Source of the DNA: Pelargonium tetragonum
Taxonomy: Eukaryota > Streptophyta > Magnoliopsida > Geraniales > Geraniaceae
DNA length: 64,000 nt
Direction: 5' to 3'
Assembly: GCA_036897445.1 (NCBI GenBank)
Contig: JAYMTL010000048.1
Coordinates: 1 to 64,000, forward strand
Shown here: positions 48,600 to 62,028 of the stretch, piece after piece
How the letters are laid out: each line of letters opens with the position of its first letter
How positions within the stretch are numbered: the first letter of the stretch is position 1
Made by a program: the position numbers and the translations under genes
Notes under the pieces: generated by a model
What the model saw: only the letters and a program-made list of their open reading frames with translations
What the model was told of the DNA's origin: nothing
Database searches by the model: none

Positions 48600-51500
48600 C
48601 AATTGTGTAGTTATAGGGTTGGGGCGTTCCTTGGTATTTTGGACAACACAACCCAGATTTGCGGTTGTGAAACTAAGGAATTTTAGGTCTTTAGGAAGAT
48701 TTTAAGTAAAAAAAGGCTGTACTGCTCGGGTAAACTTGAGGTATAGATTATAAATTATTAAAATTTTAGTACTCTGTAGTAAACGAGAGCTTTTTCTACC
48801 TTTACTTCACTGCGGAAAACTTCTAATTTAGTATTTTCAGAATCTTGCAAAGCATCTGGCAAATAGCATAGGGTTCTCTACTAAGTATGAATACAGCTAC
48901 AACCTTTTTTGGATTACTTTTTAAACTAGAAGGGACATACGTACACTAAAAAGAAATTGAGTTTTAATCTAGCTGTAACATAAAAACTTCACTTCAGTTG
49001 ACAAGGCTGAGGGAGTATAAAAGAAATTTACTAGAAAAAGCTCTGTATATAAATTCCTAGATTGACTTTTTTTAGATACTGAAGTTATGAAAGCGCAAGA
49101 CTTTTTGAGGGCATCAGACCTTATAGAGCTAGAATGCATAAAAACCTATCAAATCTATATAACCTTGTCAATATTCTATTCATTGAAAGATCTGAGTTAT
49201 CTTACAAATTGAAATTTAGGGTAGACTGGCGCCTGCTTATGAATTTTTAATACCAATAAACCTAAGTAAAGGGGGTGCCTAACTTACCTGGATAGGAGGG
49301 CCCCATAAAAAGTTGTGTTGTTTAGGTGCTTCTTTAGTCAAGATAAAGCCTACTAAACCTGAAAGTACAAGAAAGTAAGGAGTTGAGTGTTTAATCCAAA
49401 TATGGAAGTCGTATTGCTTAATTTATAGGGTATCGGTAGGCATAAAAGTCAAGGGGAAAGAGCACCCGGTGAGCATCAAATTCTGTTTAATGCAATTACA
49501 TATGTAAAACTAATATTTAACAAACATCAATAAAAATAGCAAGAGTCGCTGCTTTTAGTAAAGGAAAATACCACTTGCGTTTTTACAAGCGCAGTCCCCC
49601 ACTTAGACTTGACCAAGGCCTAAGCAGTTAGACTGTTTGGATCACTTACGAAGAGAAAGCTAAGGAACCTTAAAACTGATGCTTGAGAAAATTAGCTCTT
49701 GTACTCCCTCGTGTTTTTGTCCTTTCTTTATTTGTTTAAAACTAAGACTAAGATACTATGCCAAGGAGTGCTCTAGTATAACGTATATTATCATAGGTAT
49801 GTAGTATGCATTTATAAGGCGTGTTTTTTACTTCTTAGAACGGGGGCTCAAGAAACTCTATTGGAGAAATAGGCAAGCTTTGTAAAAGGAAAGGTATAGT
49901 CTTAGAAGTGCGGATTTAAGAACCCTAGGTTATTCCCCTGGAAAGTTTCTTTTATGAGTAAGTTTTCAGTGTTTTCTCCCCTTTAGGGCATCCTTTTTTT
50001 AACAAATTATCAAGGAAATTTTAATTAAGTAATATAATAAAGTTGGAAGAACAAACTACTTTTTGGGTAATTTTGAGTATCCTTTAATTTACATAATTGC
50101 TTATACTAACTTAGAAATTCCAATACTTTATCAAGGGGTTAAGTAAGGGTTTACCTCTGGTAATTGCTATGGCGTAGTATCTTATACTTATTTTTACAAC
50201 TAGTATTGGAAACAACTCCTACTTACTTAAAAGTCGAAAAAGATGATAAAAAATGAGTCTACCCGCTGTAGTGTTGCTTGGGCTTAATTAATTCTTCAAA
50301 AAGGATTGAGTTTGTCTAGAAGAGAATATTCAAGGAAAAGCAAGCTCATTTTACTAAAAGAAGCCCCACCCTAAAGGCCTAAGGGAAACCCCCATAACAT
50401 AAAGTGTACCCCTTTTTGGATAACCTACTTTCTTTTTTTGTGCCTATAATACTACTCTATTCTATATAAATTTTTAGATAGACAAGGCCCTTTTTTATTA
50501 TGGTATTATCTCACTACTTCTAGTATCTGAAAAAAAAAGTCTTCCTAATTCCTAACGATTTCTGCTCGACCTTCCCTAACATTTATCGAGGAAAAGAATA
50601 CCTCTCGTTTTTTATGGATTGTTTAAAACAGATTGTAGGGCCTTTTTCGTGTGCCATAATAGGAGGAGTAAGGTGGGTCTTAACGTTTTTTCAAAAAAAA
50701 AGAAACGAGTTCTTCTATATAAAATGAAACTGAAATATCGAAAGTTCCTAGACGTTTAAATATTCCCGAATACGGGGTCCCCCTTAATAAGGGAGTACCG
50801 CTGTACAGAATTTGACTGTAGTAGAGAATTGGCGCTCTGAAACCTAAAAATCCAAGCTTAGATATTCAAATTTCTTTTCATATCAACTCGACGCGACGTA
50901 GTATTCCTAGCATATAAATATAATAAGTCAATAGAAGTGTGGGAAATACCCGGAGCTTTGTAAAACCAAGGACGGAGCATCTATTTACAAATAGACTCCC
51001 AGATAGTGATGAAACAAATAGGGAATGCTACTAAAGAGTCTAATTTTAGGGATATCCTACTCTAGAAGAAGGAGAACTAAGATTTTAACGATTCTAGGGT
51101 ACTCCTATTTCAAGTCGATAGGTTTTCTGACTTCAAGCGTCTTTCGTCAAACTTACAAGGAAGCAGAGGGAATCCTTATATTTGATATAGTATAGTTTTG
51201 TTATTTTGAAACTACAATTTAACTTATTTTACAGAGGTAGCGCATTAATTAGCAGCCCTTTATTATTATTAAATACCCAAGGATTTCTTTAGATTAGAAG
51301 GGTCTCCGGGCGTTTTGCTTCCACTCTACCCTTTTTGTAAGAAGCTACTTATATTTGTAGCGTAGAGCTTTTTGGAGCGAATTTTATGAGAAACTTTTTC
51401 ATATAGAGCTCCTAGATTCTTCGGTAAAGGAGATTGCACTATATGCAGAAGCAGTAAATGCCGGAGTCAAAAGTATAGGCGTAAATTTTACTGGATAGTT

Positions 51501-54500
51501 AACCTACAACTTCACTTGGATTTTAGGACGAGCGTCCAACAATTAAAGAGCACTCTCTATTATACTTAAGAGGTAGGCGCATTAGGATGCTTTATAATTC
51601 CATTGGTACTGCGTTATAAATTAGTAATTAAAGGAAAATCTCTATTGAAAAGTATCTTAATGTATCGATTTATATCATAGAAAACGGGGCGGCCGACCTA
51701 TTATACTTTATAATTCACAAGGAACGACTTTTTCTGTGGTGGGTGTAGGGTAATAAGGGGAATTCTACAAGACAGCTAAAAGGGTTCTGTCTAGTTGCTA
51801 GTTGGAAGGATATCGTATACTTATAGTTCCTACTTTAGGAGTCAAAAAGCATCCTAATTTGAATGCATAGGTTCGAGCCGTACTACTATACAAAAGACTT
51901 AGGGGTTAATAGAACCGCAATTGCTTGTCTGTACAAAAAGGGATTCCTTACGCACTTCTTGATTCCAGCAATTACTATTTACTCTAGAATTTTCTACTTC
52001 AAGGATTCCTTGTGCTTGTGGGGAACCTCTTTTTGTATTGAATTTGTTTAAATAGGAGGAAAATTCTTCTTTTTTGAAATATATATAGTTAATAAGATAC
52101 GTACGTTCCTAGACAGAGGCTGCTATAAATTCTAAAAATTTTTAGATCAGTTAGGACGTCTAAAGTTGCGGGTTTTAGTAAAATCTTAAGGTAATGAATA
52201 ATCCACGAGTATAAAGTCCAATAATTCTATGGCAGCTTACTCTAACAGGGTTCGAAGATACTCATGTGTAAAAGCTTAGAGTACCCTTTACTATTGCTTA
52301 AATAGAATTTCTTTCTAATTATTAGGAAGCCTAGTCTATATATAATTAAGTATTCCTGGAATTTATGCCACTCAAGGAAAGCTTACTTTTCATTTTTACG
52401 GGGCCCCTTACAAGTTTCTCATTAGCTTTTAAAGGGTCGCAAGCTAGAATAAATGCATTTATTATGTATATTTTCTTACTTCAATAGTGGCTCAAAGCAT
52501 TGTTTCTTATACAATGCCTCTTTTTAAACTCCAAGAGTACTGACTTCGCTGGCTTAGCAGAACCTAAAATTCTTGTACGAAACAAGTCTCGCATAGACCT
52601 TAATAAGGAAATGTAAATCGTAGCGCCTCTAAAGTTGAGTAAGAACCCTCCCGCGGTGACTACTCGCTTACAGCTGACAGATAAGCCCCCTTATGAAAGA
52701 GCAAAATACGAAATCAAATAGCTTTGTAGTAAACCCCAGACTTGTAACTTGTTTTGGAAATTGCAAAAACCCTTATCAGATTAAGATACCTAAACCCAGA
52801 ATGAGTATCCAGTTAGTCTTTATAAAGGCCCTTCCGTAGGTTAAAATAGCGTTTTTTTAGTCAAAAACAAGGAGAAAACGTCCCGTAATCAATTCATATT
52901 AAAAAGAAAAGGTTCCCTTTACGGTTCCGGGCAACCCTTGTTATAGCGCTCTTATGCTACTTCCTTAAAGTAGATATCAATCAACTCCTACATTTAGTAA
53001 AATGAAGCCGTATTTTACCTTCTATATTTGTTACTTGTTATTTTCTTAGCATTTGCTTTTAAGCTAGTAAGTCTTTTTATACGCTTCTGAAAGTAGGACT
53101 TTTTTAGAATTTTTCTAGTATTTTATTTCCGATTTATCCGGGTTTTACCTTTAAAGTTTCAATGCTTTTGAGATATTTAACAGGACACTTCTGCGGCATA
53201 GCAGTTTCTAGAAAGAAATTTTTTATTATAGTTTTATAGAACTAAATCCGATCGAATACTAAAGGGCAGACGAGGACAAGGATGATTTTTTCTAATATAC
53301 TAGTCAAACTCTTAGCTTTTGAGAAAACAAAAGGGTAAAAGTCCTCCTAGAGTTCCTGTTAAAGATTCAGATAAAAAAGAAAAAAGTTACAGGAAAAATT
53401 CTAACGGCCTACATCTCTTACTAGCTAGGAAGGATCCTAACGAAATTCACTCGGAATACGGACCACTAAAAGTAAATAAAAAACTACTTAACTTATAATA
53501 GTAGCATAAGCAAATGAAGTTACTGGAACTTGAAATTTTAGGGCTAAGATCTTTTAAAAAGTAGCTAAATTTGACACATACATAAATAAAAATAGGAGCC
53601 CCTTCTAAGACTTGTTCTAAGAATGCTAATACCAAAGTAGGAATTCTAGAGTAAAGTATTAATTAACAAATTGCATATAACCGCCCCTCTAAAAGTTCTA
53701 AAGTCTATTACTCCACAATTTCTAAAAAAAAGTTGACTTGTCAATATAGCACTGGGTGTCAGATTTTTGTAATATATCAAAAAGGGGAATACTTGAGTTA
53801 GAGTAAAAGTCTTTAAACGGCGATTCCGTTTTAGTAGGAGTCCACAATTAAAGAATTAAAGAGATTCCTCTTAAGCCAGGAACTTTCAACTGTAAAAGAG
53901 CCAGAAGTAGACTGGAATTTACCGACGCCCGTGACATATTTTGTTTGAAGTAAGTAAAATAGGTATAAAATCTTACTCACTTAAGAGGAGCCCTTAAAGC
54001 AAAAATTCTCTTTAAGAAAACGGACTTAGAAATATAGTAAAAAAAAAGATGTATTACGTACCGGAGTATATAAATAACTTGCAGAGAGACCCGTTGTACT
54101 TAAGGGTTCACAAAAATTTAAAACGAAGTTAAAAATTGTTAGAAAAAGGCTAGATTAAAAGCTGATTGTAGGTTATAATTCTATAATTCTTAGTCTAGGG
54201 TTTGAAAAGATGCTTAGTAGCTCTTAATTTTGGAAAGAAATCCTTGGTATTTAGTATAAGTAAGGCCTGTAATTGAATTTTCTGAATATTCTCTTCTCAT
54301 AGAGGCCTTGAAGTTCTATAAGTAAAAAAGGGCACTTTATCCCTCCATATCATGGATAAAAATTCTAATATGAGAAGGGTATAATATCCGCATATGGATA
54401 GCGTTACTTATGTACTTAAAATTTCTAATTTAGATTAAATAAAGCGTGCCTGAGTAAAAAGAGAGATATCCAAAAGTCTTGGGGGATTCTTTTAATGGAT

Positions 54501-57208
54501 TTCTATTATAAGAGTACTAAAAGCTCTTGAAGGTTACCCCACTCTAGTAGAAAGCGAGCTTTTCCTTAATTCTTAATTGGTTTGAGAAAGTATAAATAAA
54601 AGTTTGAAGTTGACTGCATCTTGTTTTAGAAAGGATAGGGTACCGCATTGAGTAATCCAGTCCACTAATCTACAAGAGGGTAGTCTTTATTATCAGATTG
54701 TACTTTTCTAGATAACCAAGACTTTTCGAGGTTATTGAACCCGTTAACTAATTAATCGACGAGATTGCCTTTTTCTATTTTTATTCTGTTTCTTTTCTCT
54801 GTTTAGTTTTAAGAATTAAAAGGGTTTTCCTATATGTCTCATTAAGGGTGCCCCGGGTACTTAATAAAGTCTAAATTAATAACTGCCCCTTTCTTCCAAG
54901 CCCTTCAGCTATACTATAAAGAAATTCTTGTCAACTTTTTCTTTTACTAAATAGCTAATACTTATCGCTCGTAAATATTCCGTATATAGTTGCTAAATCA
55001 TAAATATAAAAAGGAGTAGCCAAAGAAGGGAAAGATTCTCTAAAGTGTCCGGTTAGAACCATTACAACAAAAAAGGGGGGGTACTTAAGTGATATAGTAT
55101 AGTGCGGTGTTAAACCTTTTGATTAAGTGAGATTTTCCTGCGGATGGATCCCCGCTCGAGCTTTACTTGTTGAGTGAGTCTTTGTTCTAGCCAAGAGGGA
55201 CATGGAGGGCCTTTGTACAAAGCAATCAACATGAGACCTGCCGCGCGGAACTAGAAGAAGAACATTCCGAATAATTTTACTATTACTATAGTTACAATTT
55301 TCTATTAACAATTTCTACAGCTAACTTTTCAGACCCCTATTACCGTATTGGGGTTTCTTCTGTAAAAGAAATCCGTCTTACCAGGTAAGCTCTACTTAAA
55401 ACTCTTATAAGCCTCGTGAGTATACGCTCGAGTAATCCTGTGTACAAACCTTAAGCGTAGCTCTTTATTTTCCAGATTAAGTACTTTAGTATGAGTATGC
55501 TTAATTTATAGACGACTTTATCCCAAACTAAGGAGTACTTTCCGTAAAGAGGGAGGACCTTAAAAAAAAAAAATAAAGAATCTTAAAATTGACTTACATC
55601 CTACTTAGAACTAAGAGGTTCCCTTTAACTAAATATAAAGTAGAAAAAGGAAAAGCTTTAATCTAGGTATTTAAAAATCCTTTTAATTGAATAATGAGCC
55701 CCTTTTTGTGTGTGCTTACACTTAAGTAATGCATAAGGGTTTTCCCCTTTCTTAATAGCTAAAACTCAGAAATAGAAATTCTACAAGATCTCCAATACTA
55801 GAGCAGGCCTTGACTAAAAAAGATTTTCTGCCTATGATCTTTATACCGGGATATATAACCTTGGTTATAAGGAATCCCTTAGAGTATAGAAAGTCAAAAT
55901 ATATTGACTTGCAAGTTAATAGCGATATTTGGAGAAAATTGCACCTGTAAGACACGAATTAATGTTATTTTAGGAAAGGAGGTAGAATTAAGTAAGAGTA
56001 AGACTTTTTCAAAACAACTTAAGCTACATGCTTTTTTTAAGTAAGCAGGGACTTCGTTAGATTACAAGTCTAACCCTTGGTCTTTATTTATTAAGGAATC
56101 TTTGCGGAGTTGTCTTCTTCTCTAGTCTAGTTATTTTGTGGGTGTCCCTGTCTTTGCCTAGTATGTTAAAATTCCTGGATAGATTATAAAAATCTTTTGT
56201 TATTTTTAGTCGAGACTTTTCTCTTTTTCCTTATTTAGGAACTCTCTACTTCTTTCCCCTTATTTTCAATTTTCTTTTTAAATCGCTTTCAAATTGAATG
56301 TTAATATCTGAAATAACCACAACCTTACAAAAAAATGTACGCAGTCGAAGATTAAAGACAACACACAAAATTTGAGCTGGATCTAGCTCCTAAGTTAAAA
56401 TCCATCCGTAGGAAAGAACCCCATGCGTCTATATCAAGTCTTTTCTATCTATATAAAGCTCCTGCCATTTAAGTAAGGTTTTCGGAGTATAAGAGAACCC
56501 TATAACCACGGAGTAAAAAATTTGAGAACTGGGATAATTGTAGAATTATCCTCTCACCTAAATTAGGATACCTAGTCCTTATCATTATGCTTTCTTAGTA
56601 TCGTAAACTGATTGAAAAGCAACCTCTTTAACAAATTCACAAGCAAGTCTTTTAGAGGTTTCAAAACCGGAGTCGCTTTATCCTCAGGGTGCTTTTTCTG
56701 TCTATTTTACATAACATGAGAATAACGGGCTGCTGAGGTATAGCCATTAGCACCAAAAAAATTGACACCTCTAGCATACAATGAAATTTATTCCCAAGGA
56801 AAGCTCTATAAGGATTCTCCTATCCTAGGAAACTCCATAAGTATACGTTACAAAAGAAAGGCCAAGCTTTCCCGTATAAGGAGATTTTGACTTCAGTATA
56901 ACCAAAAATAAGTATACAAATGTTTACAAAGTCGTTTTTTTAGTTTTAGAAAGAAGTCGGGGTGAAAAAAGGAGTCTCCTCGTACTAAAGCTGTATACCC
57001 ATATATAGCTTTCATTTTATCAGACCTCAAAGGTTAAGCTTAGTACTTCTTTATATATATTAGGTGCCTTGAAGGTAAACCCATGCTAAACTTTGTTTCT
57101 AGATGCTTAGGCTTGCCTTTGTTTAAAAACTGGAGTTTCTTGCTCCTAACTTAGTTAGTTTATAACACCTCGATCAGTAAAAACTAAGAATTTCCCTAAT
57201 CAGTTTAA

Positions 57209-57227
57209 AAAAGACTCTAAAGCAACA
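57209..57227 (+). repeat. 19-bp direct repeat, left copy
   Basis: AAAAGACTCTAAAGCAACA is identical to 62,010-62,028, 4,801 bp to the right. Both copies are preceded about 35-40 bases upstream by CAGTAAAAA, and the bases after the repeat also agree in part (TTCT then GA). The two sites are therefore probably remnants of a longer direct repeat, perhaps the ends of an old element. Confidence 0.5.
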
Positions 57228-57399
57228 CTTCTCGAACACCCCGTATACAGGGCTGCTGTAGATATTACTTATTAGTCTAAGAGTTCTATTCTTAGTAAGG
57301 TGTATTTCCTAATTGCCTTATCTGTTCTTATCCTTACAGAGGGGGGGCAAACCCTATAGTAATAATACCAAAAAAACCTGCAACCATTTCCTTGCATTA

Positions 57400-59690
57400 A
57401 AACAGGAATTATCATGCCCAATTTCTTCTTATTCTTCATGACTTAATTATTCTTTATTATACACCTCTTTTTTCTTAGGAGGAGCTAAAGATTCTTCCTA
57501 TTGTTTTCTTTTTGGTGGGTCTTTTAAAAGAAGCTCTAATTAAACTTAAAGAAAGAACCTTCTACAAGAGCTTTCATTGCCGGTTTAGCTACTTCTTGAG
57601 GTGCTTATCTGACTTCTTTTACGTTCGATCTCCTATATTATCCACTTCTTCTGAAATGAAACTGACTAAGGAAATCTCTTAAGAAAAGGCTTATTTATTA
57701 TAGAACTTCCTAAATACAGACCCAAAAGAGTCTCTTCGAACCTACCTTTCTTCCTAGCTATACCTGCTCTCTTTAGTATACTCTTACACTCATAGTCTTA
57801 TTCATAACTTGTTTCTTATACCTACCTCTTCTGTAGCTTTCTTTATCTTCCTGCTATTATAATACCTGTCTTTGACTTTAAGAATCCCCCTAAACACATA
57901 AATTGAAATTCAAATAATAGGAAACTAGCTCTAAAGTTCCCTATACTCCTGGACTTCCTTTACCGGAAACTCATTACTTTCAATAAAAATTCAAACTAAG
58001 TACACAAAACTTTACTTTATTATTTACAACAATACCAAAATCAATTGTAAGGCCGTTTAAGCGCAATAAAACACAAGTTAGTGTATCCAGTAAGTTAGTT
58101 TTTCTACATTCTAGACTTTTACGTTCGTTTAAAAAGAGATTTATAGCTCCTTATTATTACTGACACCAGGAAACTTCCTCCTATGCTTCTCTCCCTTACA
58201 ACTCCTTACACTAGACCAAGTAAAGAAGAAACCTACTTCCTTCAAAGCGCTTCTTTTTAGAAATAGAAACAAGAAACAAAGCCAAATAAGAAGACTCCTT
58301 ACATTCAAAAAATTTAATAACTTTCCAGTAAACCTGTAAAAGACAAAGCAAGTTGGTTTACAAACTAATTAGAACAATACCAATCTTTCTATCTATAATG
58401 CTATTTATTTGTTGTTTGGGTACTCAGTAAGGTTGGTTTCTACGTTTCGACTTTTTAGCAGGGTTTTTTAGAGATTTATTGAGTGGCTTACCTTATCTGC
58501 TAATCCATCTAAGGCTAAACCCCGGTACTGATAAAGGCAGAAGCACAGTAATAGGCCTTAACAACAAGCTAGACTTAGACTTCTTATTAAGTTTCTATAC
58601 TCCTTTTCGAGAAACCTAGAGAGTAACAAATCTCTTAAAGCAAGAACAAAAACCAAATAAGGGAAAACTAAGCACCTAGATTATTACAAAAATACTAAAA
58701 CGGATTATAAGACCATTTAAATGCTAGAAAATGCCAGTTGGTCTACTCAGTAAGTTAATTTCAGAGATTTAACGCCGCTATATTTTTTAGGTTGCTTATC
58801 GAGAGGGAATCTATAATTCTATAATAAAGAAAGGTAAACAATAAGAAAAAGAAACTAAGACAATAACAATACAAATAAGAATACAGAGTAACTATAATAA
58901 GAAGCTATAACCCCCATTAAGACAATACTAACTACATTAGCTGCAGTAAGCACACTAGAGCCCTAAGAAAAGAATAAGACAATCCCTCTCTCTCTGACCC
59001 TCCTTAGCTTAGCTTTGTCCTCTTCCTCTTCCCTCTTTCTAATCCTCTACTAATAAAGACTTCGAGTCTAACAAGTCAACAAAGAGGAAATCTAAGTCAT
59101 AAGAAAATAAGTCAAGCAAATAAAAGCAAGAACAAAGGAAAGTCAGTAGATGCTGATGGTTATTCTAATGTACTAACTCTAACAACTACAAGTATAAGTT
59201 ACCCTCCCTCGCTAGACGCTCCAGTCGGGAAGAGAAATAGAATAACCTTTTAAGCCATATGCTCCTTAGCGATAAGCTGCATAGCACAAAGAGTAATACA
59301 CCTTAAAAGAAAACAACTCAAACAATATACTATGTATAGGTTGATGAAATCATTCCTAAAACCCCTCAGTAAGACTGTCACTATTTTAGCTACAAGAACC
59401 CATATCCCAGATAGACTAAAGTCTATCCTATTACTATTACCATATAAGATAATATAAGACTAATAGACTACTAATAGAATAACTACAAGAGATATAAACT
59501 ATAAAAAATCTAATTACATATAATACTATAGTAAGTAGTAAAGTAATACAGACAAGAACAACTAACAACATAAAAAATAGGAATTAACGCTTTGTAAAGT
59601 ACTCTTGTTATTCTTAAAAAAAATCCTCCCGCTCTTTGTGCTTATCGTTAAGGAGGTAAGCTTGCTTAGAGATAATCGGAGATAGTCCTT
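57400..59690 (+). repeat. Family R copy 2 with biased strand composition
   Basis: The plus strand is poor in G: 57,400-58,000 is C+T-rich, and about 58,800-59,600 is A-rich with CpA kept and TpG almost absent (lines 59,461-59,580 hold no TpG and seven CpA). The part from about 59,130 to 59,670 is homologous to 5,431-5,935 in the opposite orientation, ending in an exact 18-base match at 59,651-59,668. The 5' limit is uncertain. The composition suggests an old coding or repeat-rich element mutated mainly on one strand. The family is not recognised and the copy is thoroughly broken. Confidence 0.5.
58020..58860 (+). repeat. Three degenerate copies of a roughly 330-bp tandem unit
   Basis: The anchor CAGTAAG recurs at 58,088, 58,425 and 58,748 (spacing 337 and 323). 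Around it, the bases before (ACAATACCAA, ACAATACCAA, AAAATACTAA) and after (TTAGTTT, GTTGGTTT, TTAATTT) agree in all three copies. The first two also share AGAGATTTA about 50 bases downstream. Copies 1 and 3 additionally share a block reading TGTAAGGCCGTTTAA and TATAAGACCATTTAA. No fourth copy is visible on either side. Confidence 0.55.
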
Positions 59691-62009
59691 GAAAGGGATC
59701 TGCTACTGAAGTACTTTTTAAATATCAAAAATAGAGCAATCTGCATCTTTAAATGAATTTCGGGATACCCAAAAATGACGGGTAAAGGAAGTAAGGGGTC
59801 ATAAAGCGCTTATAGAGAAGTGTACTTCAGGCCCGGTGTAAAGCCTTTCTGGAATACTTGCAAAAACCGACTCTAGGTTTTAATTCCAAAAAGGTGCTAA
59901 GAATAATAAGAATAATAGGACTTAATTTAAGAGAGAGATTTCATATCATTACTAACGATATAGTGAAGCAAATCCACAAGATATATAACCTAACACTGTA
60001 AAGCAAGGGTTTACGCTTTCGTTTATTGGGTACACCTCCTTTGAACTGTATAATATAAAACTCCTATAATCCTATAAATAAGGAAATAAGGCCAATTCTC
60101 AAGTATCGGGAGGAGCTTAGTAGAGTACATGTCATTAGTTAGAATCAAGCCCTTTTAAGGCCTACAAGTTCTTGAATACTTTCCCTTTGAAATGAAAAGA
60201 GTGGGGCTTCTTCCTTTAATTATTTTTAGCCTTATTTTGAGTTTTAATAGGGTTAATAGGGGCAGCCCCCCTAGTATTAGTAATAATTTGTATTAGAATT
60301 TACTGCTAACTTTTTTTATGAGTAGAATTCCTCCCTTGAGCTAACCCACAAAGTAAGAAAAGCGGCAGTTTTTAAGAGGGGGTCCAAAGCCTTCGAGCAT
60401 TTTGCTAAGTTAGAGGCGGGAAATCGGATAAGAACAGTAAATCTCTAAATGGGTCCGTCTGAACTGGAAATTGAATCTAAACACTCTAATAAATGTAAAA
60501 GAAACCCCTGCTAATAAACAAATACATATATATATATCCAGAAGTACTGCCATTTCAAATCAAAATATGAGTAAAAAAATCAAATATGGCAGATAAAAAA
60601 CTATAACTTAAAAAGCCCCTTATAATATGAGGCCCCGAAGTATAATTAAATCCTTCTGAGAATTACCTTAAATGTCTAGTACGGTGTAGTGAAGAAAAAA
60701 CTAGATTACAATCTCCCGGCTACACTTTTAAGATTTGCTTAGACTTCTTTAGACCTCTAGTGAGTACACCTTCAACTGTCAATAGGCGCCCGCAAGCTCA
60801 CTCAAATTAAATAGGATAGGAAAATTCTTTGGGATCAACCGAAAACCCTGTAATAAGTTAAAACTGGCTATATAAGTACCCCTTTCTTTAGAATATCTAT
60901 GTCACTCCTAGCGGGTTTATGCTGTTAGTATATGACTAAGCTCCAATGTTGTATCTATTCAGAGAAAAAAACTTATTCATCAATAAATGTCCAAGTATGG
61001 ATTACTTTACTATTCTAAGCATACCTACAAGCCTTGCAAACACGAATTTATAAAAGTATGCGTAACAAAGTCATTTCCATCTTTAGTCTTAGTAAAAGTG
61101 TAAACTAGGAGGTCCGGATTCTTTTTTAACAGAGTTTTCAAATGAAATTTAGATTAGGAGAATGTTCATTATTGGACGGACTAAACTGTTAATATAATAT
61201 ACATACAAACGAAAGCTCAAAAAGTCTTACTTACATCAAGGAGTCCCCCTCAGAAGTCTTTTTGATTTAAAGTCAAAGTTACCTTGAATCTAGTAATAGT
61301 AAAAATGAAACACCAGGTCTATTTTTTAGAGCAAACACAAGCACTTATGAACTAAATCTCTGTACCGAGAAAGATTAGTTAGATTTACTAGTGAAGAACT
61401 CTCTTATCATTGAGAAAAAAGGTAAGGGGAGTCTATCTACCCTGAACAAAGCCTTACTTATCTTTTTTGGGTATATACTAAATAAGCTCCCTTAATAGCA
61501 CCTTTTTTTGTAGCCGAGAACCCTTTTCAGTAGATAAAATTGTATAACCAGGCATAGCAAACGGGAAGTCTTCTTATAAATCTTAAAAAGGGGGGGCAGT
61601 TTTTAGTATATAATAAATAAAAAATTATTAGGTTAAGTAAACCCCTGGGATTCTAATGTCTCTACAAGGATTCGCTAATAGCTCCTCAAGTTAATTCAAG
61701 GTAAATACCTATAATGTTTCTTTATATCTCGGAAATCCGTTAAACTTTGACATTTTTCCTCCAGCCCAAAACTGCCTGTTGTTGTGTGCTTACTAAGCAA
61801 CAAGGTTTTAAAATCTGATACTTTACAGGCTAAGCCTTATATTCCCACTATTCTATGCGGGCTCTTTATGCTTTTGGCTAACACGAGTAGGAAACCCTGG
61901 AAATAAGGCAGGGTATACTAATTACTTGCGGCGCTAAGTTAGGGAAAGATTTTTATATTCTTTTTTATAGCACCTTATTCAGTAAAAAGCTTTCAATGAA
62001 AATACCACC
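59691..62009. other. Decayed AT-rich DNA, no gene
   Basis: The texture returns to that of the window's middle. There is a TA run near 60,527, a seven-G run near 61,588 and nothing else I can support. Confidence 0.5.
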
Positions 62010-62028
62010 AAAAGACTCTAAAGCAACA
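62010..62028 (+). repeat. 19-bp direct repeat, right copy
   Basis: Identical to 57,209-57,227; see that entry. A member of family R follows from about 62,820. Confidence 0.5.

Larger units (their letters stand above)
28076..57208. other. Long featureless decayed region
   Basis: Over 29 kb I find no gene, RNA or element with two recognisable ends. Open frames such as the 121-codon minus frame at 29,003-29,368 and the 114-codon minus frame at 39,246-39,590 (TTG start) have no recognisable content. Small structures are listed separately: a 12-bp tandem duplication at 28,871, a CG cluster at 32,389, hairpins at 34,441 and 48,578, a palindrome at 43,925 and a less mutated patch at 34,561. Confidence 0.55.
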
